Assembly: GCA_023415335.1 (NCBI GenBank)
Contig: JAEZLD010000002.1
Location: forward strand, 1-36,640
From: Bacillota bacterium
GTDB taxonomy: Bacteria > Bacillota > Clostridia > Clostridiales > Caloramatoraceae
DNA: 36,640 nt
Direction: 5' to 3'
In this document: positions 7,527-15,630 of the stretch, in pieces
Numbering within the stretch: the stretch's first letter is position 1
Layout: each line of letters starts with the position of its first letter
Notes under the pieces: generated by a model
Told to the model about the DNA's origin: nothing
The model's input: only the letters and a program-made list of their open reading frames with translations
The model's database searches: none
Position numbers and translations under genes: made by a program

Positions 7527-8411
7527 ATGGATTTCAAACAGATTGAAGCATTTGTGAACGTAGCAAGATATAAGAGCTTCTCTAAGGCTGCAGATGCTGT
7601 ATACCTTTCCCAACCTACCATAAGCGCTCATATAGCCTCTTTAGAGCAGGAGCTTAATGTGATTCTATTCGACAGGACCAGTAAGGAAATAAAAATAACC
7701 TCAGCAGGAGCTGTATTTTTAGAATATGCTACTAATATGCTTAATATCAGGAACACAGCTATCTCTTCTCTGGCAGATTTCGATACCAGAGTTACCGGAA
7801 GCCTGTGCATTTCATCAAGCACAACGCCTGCCCGTTCCCTTGTGCCCCATCTTGTAAGCAAATTTTACTCAATGTATCCTACTGTAAGATTTGACCTTAA
7901 GGAGGATAGTACAAAGGGCGTTATAAATAACATACTTAATGGAGTATCTGAGGTAGGCATTGTGGGAGAAATAATAGATGACTCCCGGCTTGAATATAAA
8001 GAAATAGCTATTGATTCTCTTGTTATAATAAGCAATATACCAGAGCTTAACAATGAACTGGCAATGGACGAGCTTTTGGGCTACAGCTTTATACAAAGAG
8101 AGTATGGCTCTGCCACCAGAAGCGTATTTGAAAAATCACTGCGCCGTGCAGGAGGTTCCCCAGAGAAGCTGAAGGTTTTTGTAGAGGTAAGTTCCCTTGA
8201 AAGTGTTCTGCAGTTTGTGAAAAACGGCTCTGTATTATCAGTGGCTTCTGAAATGGCCTGCCAGGACCTGATTAATGCAGGTATCATAAGAAAGCATACT
8301 GTAAAAGAAATGGACATGCATAGGGGTATATATATGGCAACACACAGCAGAAGAACCCTGTCCCCAACTGCCAGGGCATTCTGTACCAGCATATTAAATA
8401 GTGTTCAATAG
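7527..8411 (+). CDS. LysR family regulator, selenium-metabolism-associated type
   Basis: A 294-residue LysR-type regulator. The N terminus MDFKQIEAFVNVARYKSFSK, then AADAVYLSQPTISAHIASLE, forms the winged helix-turn-helix. Residues about 90-290 are the LysR substrate-binding domain (TGSLCISSSTTPARSLVPHL, GVSEVGIVGEII, SVLQFVKNGSVLSV). The opening and effector-domain pattern closely resemble the clostridial LysR subgroup annotated as selenium-metabolism-associated; this is recognition from memory, and no sel genes lie in the window. GAGGTG is 5 bases before the ATG. The divergent neighbour is murA, which is not an obvious target. A strong terminator isolates the gene downstream. Confidence 0.85.
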   Translation: MDFKQIEAFVNVARYKSFSKAADAVYLSQPTISAHIASLEQELNVILFDRTSKEIKITSAGAVFLEYATNMLNIRNTAISSLADFDTRVTGSLCISSSTTPARSLVPHLVSKFYSMYPTVRFDLKEDSTKGVINNILNGVSEVGIVGEIIDDSRLEYKEIAIDSLVIISNIPELNNELAMDELLGYSFIQREYGSATRSVFEKSLRRAGGSPEKLKVFVEVSSLESVLQFVKNGSVLSVASEMACQDLINAGIIRKHTVKEMDMHRGIYMATHSRRTLSPTARAFCTSILNSVQ

Positions 8412-8434
8412 ACTTTTGTCATTAAAGCTACAAA

Positions 8435-8477
8435 AATAAGCCATGCCGAATATTCCATTCAGCATGGCTTATTTTTT
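8435..8477. terminator. bidirectional terminator between lysR and the FmdB-like gene
   Basis: A perfect 12-bp stem, AATAAGCCATGC (8435-8446) with GCATGGCTTATT (8462-8473), ends in a T run on the plus strand. On the minus strand it is followed by a T run as well (plus 8432-8436). It separates two convergent genes. Confidence 0.9.
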
Positions 8478-8487
8478 ATATAGGCCT

Positions 8488-8676
8488 TTAATGGCACCCA
8501 CCGCAGCAGGAGCAATCTCCTCCGCAGCTGCCTCCCTTTCCGTAAAACTTACCCTTATATATCCTTTTGGTGTTGCTGCCTTTACAGGAAGGACACTGCA
8601 CCTTCTCATCACTGCTGCTTACTATTTCAAAAAACTCCTTGCCACAGTCATTGCATTTATAATCAATCATTGGCAT
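8488..8676 (-). CDS. FmdB-type zinc ribbon protein
   Basis: A small 62-residue protein beginning MPMIDYKCNDCGKEFF. Two CxxC pairs (CNDC and CPSC) form the zinc ribbon typical of the FmdB/CxxC_CxxC_SSSS family, followed by a glycine/cysteine-rich tail (CGGDCSCCGGCH) that could bind a second metal. I chose the ATG at 8676 because GGGAGGTGA lies 5 bases upstream; a longer frame to 8697 lacks a ribosome binding site. Family members are proposed regulators or chaperones, but none has a settled function. Confidence 0.85.
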   Translation of the reverse strand: MPMIDYKCNDCGKEFFEIVSSSDEKVQCPSCKGSNTKRIYKGKFYGKGGSCGGDCSCCGGCH

Positions 8677-8777
8677 GTACTTCACCTCCCACATCAATTA
8701 TAGCATTTTATCTTTATAAGTCACAGATACCTATTCCCTGCATATAATATAATGGTCAGTATTTTTGAGGTGTTATT

Positions 8778-9968
8778 GTGTGGTCCTTCATACCTATGTT
8801 GAAAATAGATCCCTGTATTAAAGCCTACCTTAAGGGTAATACACGCCATAGGCTTCCTGTAATAATCCTATGCAGAGCAGACACAAAAAAAATCAGAGGT
8901 AAGGTCGCGTCTAACGGTGGAAAAGTACGTCATGAATATGAGGTTATACACGCCCTGGCCTGTGACCTTTCCTCATTAGGTGTTGACAGACTATCAGAAC
9001 AGCCTGATGTGATCTATATTGCCTTTGATTATAAGGCTTCTCTTTGCATGAAAACAGCCTCGTCTTCAATGGGCATAAGCAACGCATCCTCTTTCAGGCT
9101 TACAGGAAAGGGAATAGGAATAGGCCTTGTAGATTCAGGTGTTTTCCCTCACCCAGATCTTCTGCATCCCAGAAATGCAATCTCCTTCTTCCAGGATTTA
9201 ATAGGAGACTACAAAAGGCCCTATGACGACAATGGACATGGGACCTTCCTTGCAGGATGCATGTGCTCCCCTTCAGCTTCCTGTCCCGGTATTGCTCCAG
9301 GATCTGGCCTATGTGTAATTAAGGCCTTTGACGCCTCAGGCCACGGACTTATGTCTGATATAATGAAAGCCATCGACATACTGCTCAGCATCAGAGAAAA
9401 GTATAACATTAGGGTATTATGCCTGCCTTTTGAGTTCCCATATATGACCAAGCTTAAGCTGAACCCTCTGGAGGAGGTAATAAAAAAGGCCCTCTCCTTT
9501 AATATATCAGTGGTGGTTCCCTCAGGAAACATGGGAATGCAGCCCTGCAGTATTTATTTCCCAGGATATATTAAGGATGTCATTACAGTAGCTGGAGCAG
9601 TATGCGAAAGCAGCAATGAAAGGCTGTATTCCATAACCAGTTTCTCAGGCAGGGGACCATGCCCCGGGAATCTTGCGAAACCAGATCTGGCCGCTCCTTC
9701 AGTGAATATAACCTCCCTGGCCTCAAGACTCTCCTACGTACCATCAAAGAGCCCTTCAATGGAGGATTTATCCATGTACACAACCATGTCGGGGACTTCC
9801 ATAGCCTGCGCACTAATCTCTGCAGCCTGTGCTCTAATACTCGAAAAATCCCCTGAGCTTAAGTGCCAGGATTTAAAATCAATGTTAAAGCTATCCACTA
9901 TAAGTATGGGAGAAAATAAATACGCCCAGGGAACCGGGCTGTTTGTGTTTGATAAGCTTTTAAAATAA
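8778..9968 (+). CDS. intracellular S8 subtilisin-like serine protease (AprX-like)
   Basis: A 396-residue subtilase. Residues about 25-90 resemble an I9-type propeptide (LPVIILCRADTKKIRGKVAS, then PDVIYIAFD). The catalytic domain follows with Asp119 in GIGLVDSGV, His154 in DDNGHGTFLAGCM, oxyanion Asn251 in VVVPSGNMG, and Ser341 in TTMSGTSIACALIS. All triad residues are present. There is no signal peptide, so it is probably cytoplasmic like AprX or ISP-type enzymes, although the propeptide-like domain suggests it is made inactive. The GTG at 8778 is preceded by GAGGTG; an ATG at 8796 is the alternative. The gene stands alone, with a terminator behind it. Confidence 0.9.
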   Translation: MWSFIPMLKIDPCIKAYLKGNTRHRLPVIILCRADTKKIRGKVASNGGKVRHEYEVIHALACDLSSLGVDRLSEQPDVIYIAFDYKASLCMKTASSSMGISNASSFRLTGKGIGIGLVDSGVFPHPDLLHPRNAISFFQDLIGDYKRPYDDNGHGTFLAGCMCSPSASCPGIAPGSGLCVIKAFDASGHGLMSDIMKAIDILLSIREKYNIRVLCLPFEFPYMTKLKLNPLEEVIKKALSFNISVVVPSGNMGMQPCSIYFPGYIKDVITVAGAVCESSNERLYSITSFSGRGPCPGNLAKPDLAAPSVNITSLASRLSYVPSKSPSMEDLSMYTTMSGTSIACALISAACALILEKSPELKCQDLKSMLKLSTISMGENKYAQGTGLFVFDKLLK

Positions 9969-9974
9969 CTAAAG

Positions 9975-10019
9975 AAAGCTGTCACCTGCGATTTTAAATC
10001 GTTTTGGCGACAGCTTTTT
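9975..10019 (+). terminator. intrinsic terminator after the subtilase
   Basis: AAAGCTGTC (9975-9983) pairs with GACAGCTTT (10009-10017), with an inner GATTT/AAATC hairpin, and is followed by TTTTT. It lies between convergent genes. Confidence 0.8.
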
Positions 10020-10027
10020 GCACTTAT

Positions 10028-11686
10028 TTAATTTATATAGTTGAACGGGTTTGTATATTTCCCGTTAATCCTCACCTCAAAGTGAACATGGGGGCCGGTT
10101 GATCTTCCCGTACTGCCAACAGCGGCAATAACGTCTCCCTTTGAAACATATTGTCCAACACTTACATAAAGTTTGCTGCAGTGTCCGTAAAGTGTCTGCA
10201 CACCGTTTCCATGGTCAACTATTACGCATAGTCCATAATTGCCCTTCCAGCCAGCAGAAACAACCTTTCCAGTATTAGACACCTTTATAGGTGTTCCTCT
10301 GGAGCTTGCAAAGTCAACCCCTGTATGGAATTCGCCATGTCTGTTGCCATATCTGGAGGATATAATTCCACCAGTAGGTCTTATATATGTTCCAGAGGCT
10401 ACATAATAGGCTCCAATATTAACAATCTTTGCTACAGGCTCCGCTATAACTGTACGGTTCAGCACATCTTCTGCAACTAGGTTTCCATTTACCAGAGTAA
10501 CCTTTGCCTGGACCTGTGCAACACCGTTCTGTCCGTCCTGCTTTACAACAGAGGTGCCTGCTTTAAGAGTCTTGTCGTTTACCTTTTTGGTTTCATATGC
10601 TATAACCTCCTTTGAGGTTACATCGGCCACAACAGTAACTGTCACATAAGGCTCTACAACTGAAAGGTTTATAGGATCACCTATTTGTATGTTGTCAATG
10701 CTTATACCTTGATTTGCAACCTGAAGCTCCTCTATGCTTAATCCATTTTTCAGAGCTATGTCCCACAAAGTATCGCCCTTCTGGACTTCATATACCTTCT
10801 TTACTCCCTTGCCATCCACTATCTTCTGGACCGTATCATAGGTATCCATTATTTCTTCCCTATAGGCCATGATAGAGGCTGATGTGATATTCTCTTTTAT
10901 ATCACAGGAAAGTATTGTACATTGTCCATTCTTAGGATAATAATATCTTTTTACCTGTTCTATAACCGTATCTGCATCCTGTTGGTTTTGTAATACCGCA
11001 ATTTGTTCATTGTTCACATACAAGCCCACTGCATCAATCCTGAGACCCAAGGTCTTTCTGGCATATTCTTCAATCCAGCTGGATGTAATATATCCCTCTT
11101 CAGCCGATTTCACCTGCTGTGAATTAACTGCGGCCATAGCCTGCACTGTATCCTCGTTATCCTGCAGGGCCTCTTCATTATATGATGTAGCTGTAAGAAT
11201 CTTGTATTCCATCTCTTCCTTGGACACAAGATATTCATTATATGTATATTCGTTTTCCTTTACTTCATGTAAACTGGGATACACGCTTATTCTGGTAGAC
11301 TCAAGGGCCTGCTGCATGTCTTTTTTCTCTACAGCTTCCTTTTCGGTATCCTTTTTTTCCCCTCTTGCTATAACCTGCTGCTCTTCTTCCTTTATCCCTT
11401 CAGCAGTCTTTCTCCAGTATTCGTTGGAAGCTACCAGCTTTATATGCTTAAGAGGTTCCGTGCCATCCGTCTGAGATATTGCATTTCTTACCTTATCATA
11501 TTCATTAAGACTTTTTATATACCCAATTGCTGTATCGTCTACATATACCTTATATATTACGTGTCTTTGTACATTGATGCCTAAGGCCGTTATTGCCAGT
11601 GCCGCACCTAATGCGCAGCCAAAGATTGCTTTCCATCGGAATTTGCTTGAAATGAAAGACGTTTGCTTACCTGAATTTTCTTCCAT
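10028..11686 (-). CDS. membrane-anchored LysM-G5-M23 peptidoglycan endopeptidase
   Basis: A 552-residue protein with an N-terminal membrane anchor (about 18-38), a mostly helical charged region (90-290), a LysM cell-wall-binding domain (about 298-342, VYEVQKGDTLWDIALKNG), a G5 domain (about 345-418) and a C-terminal M23 metallopeptidase (about 430-552). The zinc ligands are visible as HTGVDF (H454, D458) and HVHFEV (H535), with GHCS (H502) in the active site, so it should be an active lysostaphin-fold enzyme. This architecture is common in Clostridia for cell-wall remodelling and spore-related hydrolases. The ribosome binding site GGGAGGAG precedes the ATG. The product is predicted to lie outside the membrane. 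Confidence 0.93.
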   Translation of the reverse strand: MEENSGKQTSFISSKFRWKAIFGCALGAALAITALGINVQRHVIYKVYVDDTAIGYIKSLNEYDKVRNAISQTDGTEPLKHIKLVASNEYWRKTAEGIKEEEQQVIARGEKKDTEKEAVEKKDMQQALESTRISVYPSLHEVKENEYTYNEYLVSKEEMEYKILTATSYNEEALQDNEDTVQAMAAVNSQQVKSAEEGYITSSWIEEYARKTLGLRIDAVGLYVNNEQIAVLQNQQDADTVIEQVKRYYYPKNGQCTILSCDIKENITSASIMAYREEIMDTYDTVQKIVDGKGVKKVYEVQKGDTLWDIALKNGLSIEELQVANQGISIDNIQIGDPINLSVVEPYVTVTVVADVTSKEVIAYETKKVNDKTLKAGTSVVKQDGQNGVAQVQAKVTLVNGNLVAEDVLNRTVIAEPVAKIVNIGAYYVASGTYIRPTGGIISSRYGNRHGEFHTGVDFASSRGTPIKVSNTGKVVSAGWKGNYGLCVIVDHGNGVQTLYGHCSKLYVSVGQYVSKGDVIAAVGSTGRSTGPHVHFEVRINGKYTNPFNYIN

Positions 11687-11716
11687 TCTATCTCCTCCCT
11701 TCTCTCATGCTTTTAA

Positions 11717-11745
11717 ATTATACCTCAAGCACCAAAATTTTGCAA
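11717..11745 (-). promoter_or_regulatory. promoter of the M23 peptidase gene
   Basis: On the minus strand TTGCAA (plus 11740-11745), a 17-base spacer and a perfect TATAAT (plus 11717-11722) lie about 30 bases before the ATG. Confidence 0.7.
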
Positions 11746-11853
11746 TATATTCCCTGTATTACTAAACAGGTCAAATAAAGCTGCTCCACCATCACCTTCT
11801 TAAAATACTAGTAAGCATGGCCTACCCATGCGTAAAAACCCTCTCTTACTAAG

Positions 11854-11882
11854 TTGAGAGTATATAATTCTTCTGTTATAAT
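11854..11882 (+). promoter_or_regulatory. sigma-A promoter of the dnaD-dnaC operon
   Basis: TTGAGA (11854-11859), 17 bases, then TATAAT (11877-11882). This gives a leader of about 140 bases before dnaD. The leader holds two small hairpins: ATAAGCT/AGCTTAT around 11912-11948, and AGGCAGGG/CCCTGCCT (11967-11974 with 11981-11988). The second has no T run, so it is not a classic terminator. The remainder of the 11687-12028 gap shows only the divergent M23 promoter and a small GCATGG/CCATGC hairpin near 11815-11831. Confidence 0.75.
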
Positions 11883-12028
11883 ATATTATAAACAATATGT
11901 AGATATTCCTATAAGCTTCTCTGTAAATATTTCAAGCATTGAGCTTATGGATACTTATAGTAGAATAGGCAGGGGTAACACCCTGCCTCTATTGCCTGAT
12001 ATAATATTAATAACTAGGAAGTGATAAT

Positions 12029-12961
12029 ATGTCTAAACTTATTATACATACCCCTGCTCTATCCTTTACCCCTCTAGATAACAGCTTCATAGACAATTAC
12101 CTTTCAGATGCGAGAGGGGATTTCGTAAAAGTTTATATATATTGCCTGCGCCTTGCATATTCAGGCCGGGAAGCTTCTACAGAGCTTATTTCCCAGGCAC
12201 TGAACCTCCTGCAGACAGATATAATGAATGCACTAAAGTACTGGGAGGATATGGGGCTTATGCTTCTGTCACCAGATGGGGCAATTGAAATGATGCCATA
12301 TGCTACTGTACAAGGCAATAATACCATAGCCTTTGACAAAAGCATAAAGGAGCTGTTCGAATCCGTGGAGAAGCTTATAGGCAGGCCTCTTTCTTCCAAG
12401 GAAGTACACACCTATATGAGCCGGATTGAGGATTTTGGCTTTACCCCTGAGATGATAGTGCTTTTGGTAGAATACTGCTGTTCTAAACATAAGCTGGACA
12501 TAAGGTACATGGAGAAGGTAGCCTTAGGGTGGCACGATACAGGTATACATACCCTTAGTGATGCCATGACCAACATAACCAGGCATGAGGAAAAATGGAC
12601 TAAATACAGGCAGGTCCTTACCTTTATGGGACTTAAGGATGGTGACATATCCAAGCCTCAGGAGGAGTTTCTTGAGAAATGGATGTTTAAGTTTAACTAT
12701 GGTGTGGATATAATAAATGAAGCCTGCAGAATATGTATATTAAGAATAAATGAATGCAGCTTCAAATATATAGATGCTATTATAAGTGACTGGTATAAAA
12801 ATGGTGTCAAAACCCTGCAGGATGTTAAACGCACAGACAGGAAGAAGACTTCAAAGAAGCATAATTCCAATCCTCCGGGCAACTACTCCAACCAGAGGCA
12901 GTATGACATAGCTGAGCTGGAAAAGCAGCTTTTAGGAAGAGGTGAAGCAAATGAGCAGTAA
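12029..12961 (+). CDS. DnaD-domain replication/helicase-loading protein
   Basis: A 310-residue protein. Residues 1-100 are a winged-helix-like region (FVKVYIYCLRLAYSGREAST, then ELISQALNLLQTDIMNALKYWEDMGL). Residues about 115-190 and 200-265 hold two tandem DnaD/DnaB C-terminal-type repeats; the second contains DYGVD-like NYGVDIINEACR and YIDAIISDWYKNGVKT, equivalent to the YxxxIxxxW motif of DnaD. The tail is basic and low-complexity (DRKKTSKKHNSNPP), probably DNA-binding. The next gene is a DnaC/DnaI-like ATPase overlapping by 11 bases, so the pair likely cooperates in loading the replicative helicase, although some clostridial pairs of this type are uncharacterised. Confidence 0.87.
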   Translation: MSKLIIHTPALSFTPLDNSFIDNYLSDARGDFVKVYIYCLRLAYSGREASTELISQALNLLQTDIMNALKYWEDMGLMLLSPDGAIEMMPYATVQGNNTIAFDKSIKELFESVEKLIGRPLSSKEVHTYMSRIEDFGFTPEMIVLLVEYCCSKHKLDIRYMEKVALGWHDTGIHTLSDAMTNITRHEEKWTKYRQVLTFMGLKDGDISKPQEEFLEKWMFKFNYGVDIINEACRICILRINECSFKYIDAIISDWYKNGVKTLQDVKRTDRKKTSKKHNSNPPGNYSNQRQYDIAELEKQLLGRGEANEQ

Positions 12962-13949
12962 CAGGTATATTTCAGAAATACTAAGGGAGTACGACTCTCT
13001 GCAGTCCGCTGAGGAATCATCTCAAAAAAAGCGGCAGGATGAAATATACAAAAAAATACCTAAGATAAAAAGCATTGATGACGAGATCTCCTCTACCGGA
13101 TTTGAAATAGCCTCTGCTATATTAAAGGGAACCAACGTGGAGGACAGCATATACAAGCTTAGGCAGCGCATAACCGACCTAAAGATACAGAAAGGTGAGC
13201 TGCTTGCTGCAAATAAGTATCCACTAGACTATCTTGAGATAAAGTATAAATGCAAAAAGTGCAAGGATACAGGCTATATGGGAAGTGTACGATGCTCCTG
13301 CTTCAAGCAGAGGCTTATTAATAAATACTACCAGCAGTCAAACCTTAAGGATATACTCTCCCGGGAGAACTTCGATACCTTCAACATAGCCTTTTATTCT
13401 ACAAATAAGTATGGAGATGAAGAGCTCTCCCCCAGAAGGAACATGGAGGACATACTAACCTACTGCATAAACTATGCCAACTCCTTTAAGGACCATAAAG
13501 AAAACCTGTTCTTCTATGGCACCTCAGGCCTTGGAAAGACCTTTCTTTCAAACTGTATAGCTAAGGAGCTTCTTGACAAGGGAACCATTGTTATATACCA
13601 GACCTGTGCAAACCTTATAGACATTATAAGAACCTCCAGGTTTGATGACTCATCAGAAAAGGATATGACAGAGGACCTTCTTACCTGCGATTTGCTAATA
13701 ATAGATGACTTTGGAACAGAGCCCCAGACTGCATATTCACAGTCAGAGCTGTTCAACCTTATAAACAGCAGAATACTTAGCGGAAAAAAGATGATTATAT
13801 CAACCAACTTCTCCTTGGAGGATTTGAACAACATCTATCCTGAAAGGATAAAGTCAAGGCTGTTTGGCCACTTTACCATGTTTAAATTCTATGGGGACGA
13901 TATAAGGATTAAGAACAACATAAACAAAAGAAGAACCATGAAAAGATAA
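12951..13949 (+). CDS. DnaC/DnaI-like helicase-loader ATPase
   Basis: A 332-residue AAA+ protein. An N-terminal helical part is followed by a zinc-binding cluster (CKKCKDTGY and CSC, residues 101-117) as in DnaI. Then come Walker A GTSGLGKT (190-197), Walker B LLIIDDFG (248-255), sensor-1 ISTN and an Arg-finger-type IKSRLFG. I start it at the ATG at 12951 because AGAGGTGA is 6 bases upstream; the GTG at 12942 lies inside that site. It overlaps the DnaD-domain gene by 11 bases. The protein should load the hexameric helicase onto DNA, with the DnaD-like partner acting in the same pathway. A strong terminator follows. Confidence 0.9.
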   Translation: MSSNRYISEILREYDSLQSAEESSQKKRQDEIYKKIPKIKSIDDEISSTGFEIASAILKGTNVEDSIYKLRQRITDLKIQKGELLAANKYPLDYLEIKYKCKKCKDTGYMGSVRCSCFKQRLINKYYQQSNLKDILSRENFDTFNIAFYSTNKYGDEELSPRRNMEDILTYCINYANSFKDHKENLFFYGTSGLGKTFLSNCIAKELLDKGTIVIYQTCANLIDIIRTSRFDDSSEKDMTEDLLTCDLLIIDDFGTEPQTAYSQSELFNLINSRILSGKKMIISTNFSLEDLNNIYPERIKSRLFGHFTMFKFYGDDIRIKNNINKRRTMKR

Positions 13950-13996
13950 ATTAAGCCCCTATGACCGGTAATGAAGTCATAGGGGCTTAATATTAT
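13950..13996. terminator. bidirectional terminator between dnaC-like and ABC operons
   Basis: A perfect 16-bp stem (13950-13965 with 13976-13991, core AAGCCCCTATGAC/GTCATAGGGGCTT) with a 10-base loop, AT-rich on both flanks, lies between convergent transcription units. Confidence 0.85.
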
Positions 13997-14002
13997 ACAT
14001 TC

Positions 14003-14752
14003 TTATCTTTCGTTAAACCTTGCAAGAAACTCCTTAAGCCTTGGGCTCTTTGTTTCTTCAAAAATTTCCTTTGGAGTTCCTACGGTATCTATAACCCCGT
14101 CTGCCATAAAGGCTATACGGGTTGAAACATCCCTTGCAAATGCCATTTCATGGGTAACTACTATCATGGTAAGCCCCTCATGTGCAAGCGTTCTCATAAC
14201 ACTCAGAACCTCTCCTACCATCTGTGGGTCAAGTGCAGAGGTTGGCTCATCAAATAGCAGAACCTCCGGCTCCATTGCCAGCGCCTTTGCAATAGCTACA
14301 CGCTGCTTCTGTCCTCCAGAAAGCTGCTTAGGCTTAGCATTGATATACTGTTCCATTCCAACCTTTGTAAGGTAACTGATTGCTCTTTCACGGGCTTCTT
14401 CCTTTGAAACCTTAAGCACCCTTTCAGGGCCAACAGTACAGTTTTTTAACACATTCATGTTGTTGAACAGGTTAAAGTTCTGAAATACCATCCCTGTTTT
14501 TGCACGGTATTCTGCAGGCTTAACTGAGCGGTCAAGAATATTGGTCCCGTGAAACAGTATCTCTCCTGATGTAGGTGTCTCAAGCAGATTAAGACAACGC
14601 AACAGAGTTGATTTGCCAGAACCTGAAGCACCTATTACGCAGGTTACATCCCCTTTAGCAACTGAAAAGTCTATATCCTTAAGCACCTTGTTTTTTCCAA
14701 AGGTTTTAGAAAGATGGCGAACTTCAAGGATAGGCGTTTTATTATCAGTCAT
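14003..14752 (-). CDS. polar amino acid (probable lysine) ABC transporter, ATP-binding protein
   Basis: A 249-residue ABC ATPase of the GlnQ/HisP group. Walker A is GASGSGKST, the Q-loop is FQNFNLFNNMNVLKN, the signature LSGGQKQRVAIAKAL, Walker B VLLFDEPTSALD, and the switch His lies in VVTHEMAFARD. The length is normal. It is the last gene of the minus-strand operon SBP-permease-ATPase. A lysine riboswitch leads the operon, so the imported solute is most likely lysine; the ATPase sequence alone does not tell the substrate. Confidence 0.95.
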   Translation of the reverse strand: MTDNKTPILEVRHLSKTFGKNKVLKDIDFSVAKGDVTCVIGASGSGKSTLLRCLNLLETPTSGEILFHGTNILDRSVKPAEYRAKTGMVFQNFNLFNNMNVLKNCTVGPERVLKVSKEEARERAISYLTKVGMEQYINAKPKQLSGGQKQRVAIAKALAMEPEVLLFDEPTSALDPQMVGEVLSVMRTLAHEGLTMIVVTHEMAFARDVSTRIAFMADGVIDTVGTPKEIFEETKSPRLKEFLARFNER

Positions 14753-14770
14753 TGTAATCTACCACCCTTC

Positions 14771-15580
14771 TTATAAAGATTCTCTGGTCTTATCTGCACC
14801 AGGACGATTTTTAGGAAAATTGTTCAATCCACTTGTATAAGCAAGTGTGTCAGTAGTGGCAAGATTGAAGGAATCAGGTCCGTCAAGCTTGCTTTCCCAC
14901 AGCCTAAGAAGCCTTGAGCAGGTAAAGGTAAGTATGAAGTAAATCACCATTGTTATTGTGAAGGCTTCAAAGTATGTGTAGTATGCACCTGCAATGCCCT
15001 TTGTTGTATAAAACAGCTCAATGGTCCCAATAACAGAAAGAACGCAGGTATCTTTTATATTTATAATAAGGTTGTTTCCTATCTGAGGAATGGTATTCCT
15101 TAAGGCCTGCGGCAGTATAACGCTTGTCATGGTCTGATAATGTGTCATTCCGATTGCAAGCGCTCCTTCTGTCTGGCCATAGTCTATAGAAAGAATACCG
15201 CCTCTTACAGTCTCTGCCATATAGGCTCCCGTATTGATTGAAACTATGAATATGGCCGCCGGCCACATAGAAAGGTGTATGCCGAACATGAGTGGCATAC
15301 CGTAGAAAATAAACATTGCCTGCACCATCATAGGTGTTCCCCTGAATATTTCTACATATGCACCAACTATAAACCATACTATTTTCATTATTATCTTTTT
15401 AATTATACTGTCGTTTTTATGAAGCGGTATCGTCTGTATTATTCCTATTGCAAATCCTATGATACATCCTATCAGCGTTGATACAATGGCTATAACCATA
15501 GTGGTACCGGCACCGCCAAGAAAGGATTGCCAATAGTTTTGCAGGATAAATATCAGCCTTCCGCCAAAATCCTGAGGCAT
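14771..15580 (-). CDS. polar amino acid (probable lysine) ABC transporter, permease
   Basis: A 269-residue HisM/GlnP-type permease. An N-terminal transmembrane helix (about 20-45) precedes further membrane segments, the FRGTPMMVQ motif and the cytoplasmic coupling loop (EGALAIGMTHYQTM, then ILPQALRNTIPQIGNN) that docks on the ATPase. The C-terminal 40 residues are polar and longer than usual. Only one permease gene is present, so the channel is presumably a homodimer. It is co-transcribed with the binding protein upstream (50-base gap) and the ATPase downstream (18-base gap). Confidence 0.94.
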   Translation of the reverse strand: MPQDFGGRLIFILQNYWQSFLGGAGTTMVIAIVSTLIGCIIGFAIGIIQTIPLHKNDSIIKKIIMKIVWFIVGAYVEIFRGTPMMVQAMFIFYGMPLMFGIHLSMWPAAIFIVSINTGAYMAETVRGGILSIDYGQTEGALAIGMTHYQTMTSVILPQALRNTIPQIGNNLIINIKDTCVLSVIGTIELFYTTKGIAGAYYTYFEAFTITMVIYFILTFTCSRLLRLWESKLDGPDSFNLATTDTLAYTSGLNNFPKNRPGADKTRESL

Positions 15581-15630
15581 TATAATTTCTCCTTTTCAAA
15601 CCAGATAGTTATTTGCTGTCTGTGTTATTT

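Noticed and set aside
11010..11474. Plus-strand ORF of 154 codons opposite the M23 peptidase gene.
   Set aside because: It is Ser/Cys-rich antisense of a clear gene, without start signals.
11967..11988. Hairpin AGGCAGGG/CCCTGCCT before the DnaD-domain gene as an attenuator.
   Set aside because: It has no T run and no alternative pairing or leader ORF that I can find.
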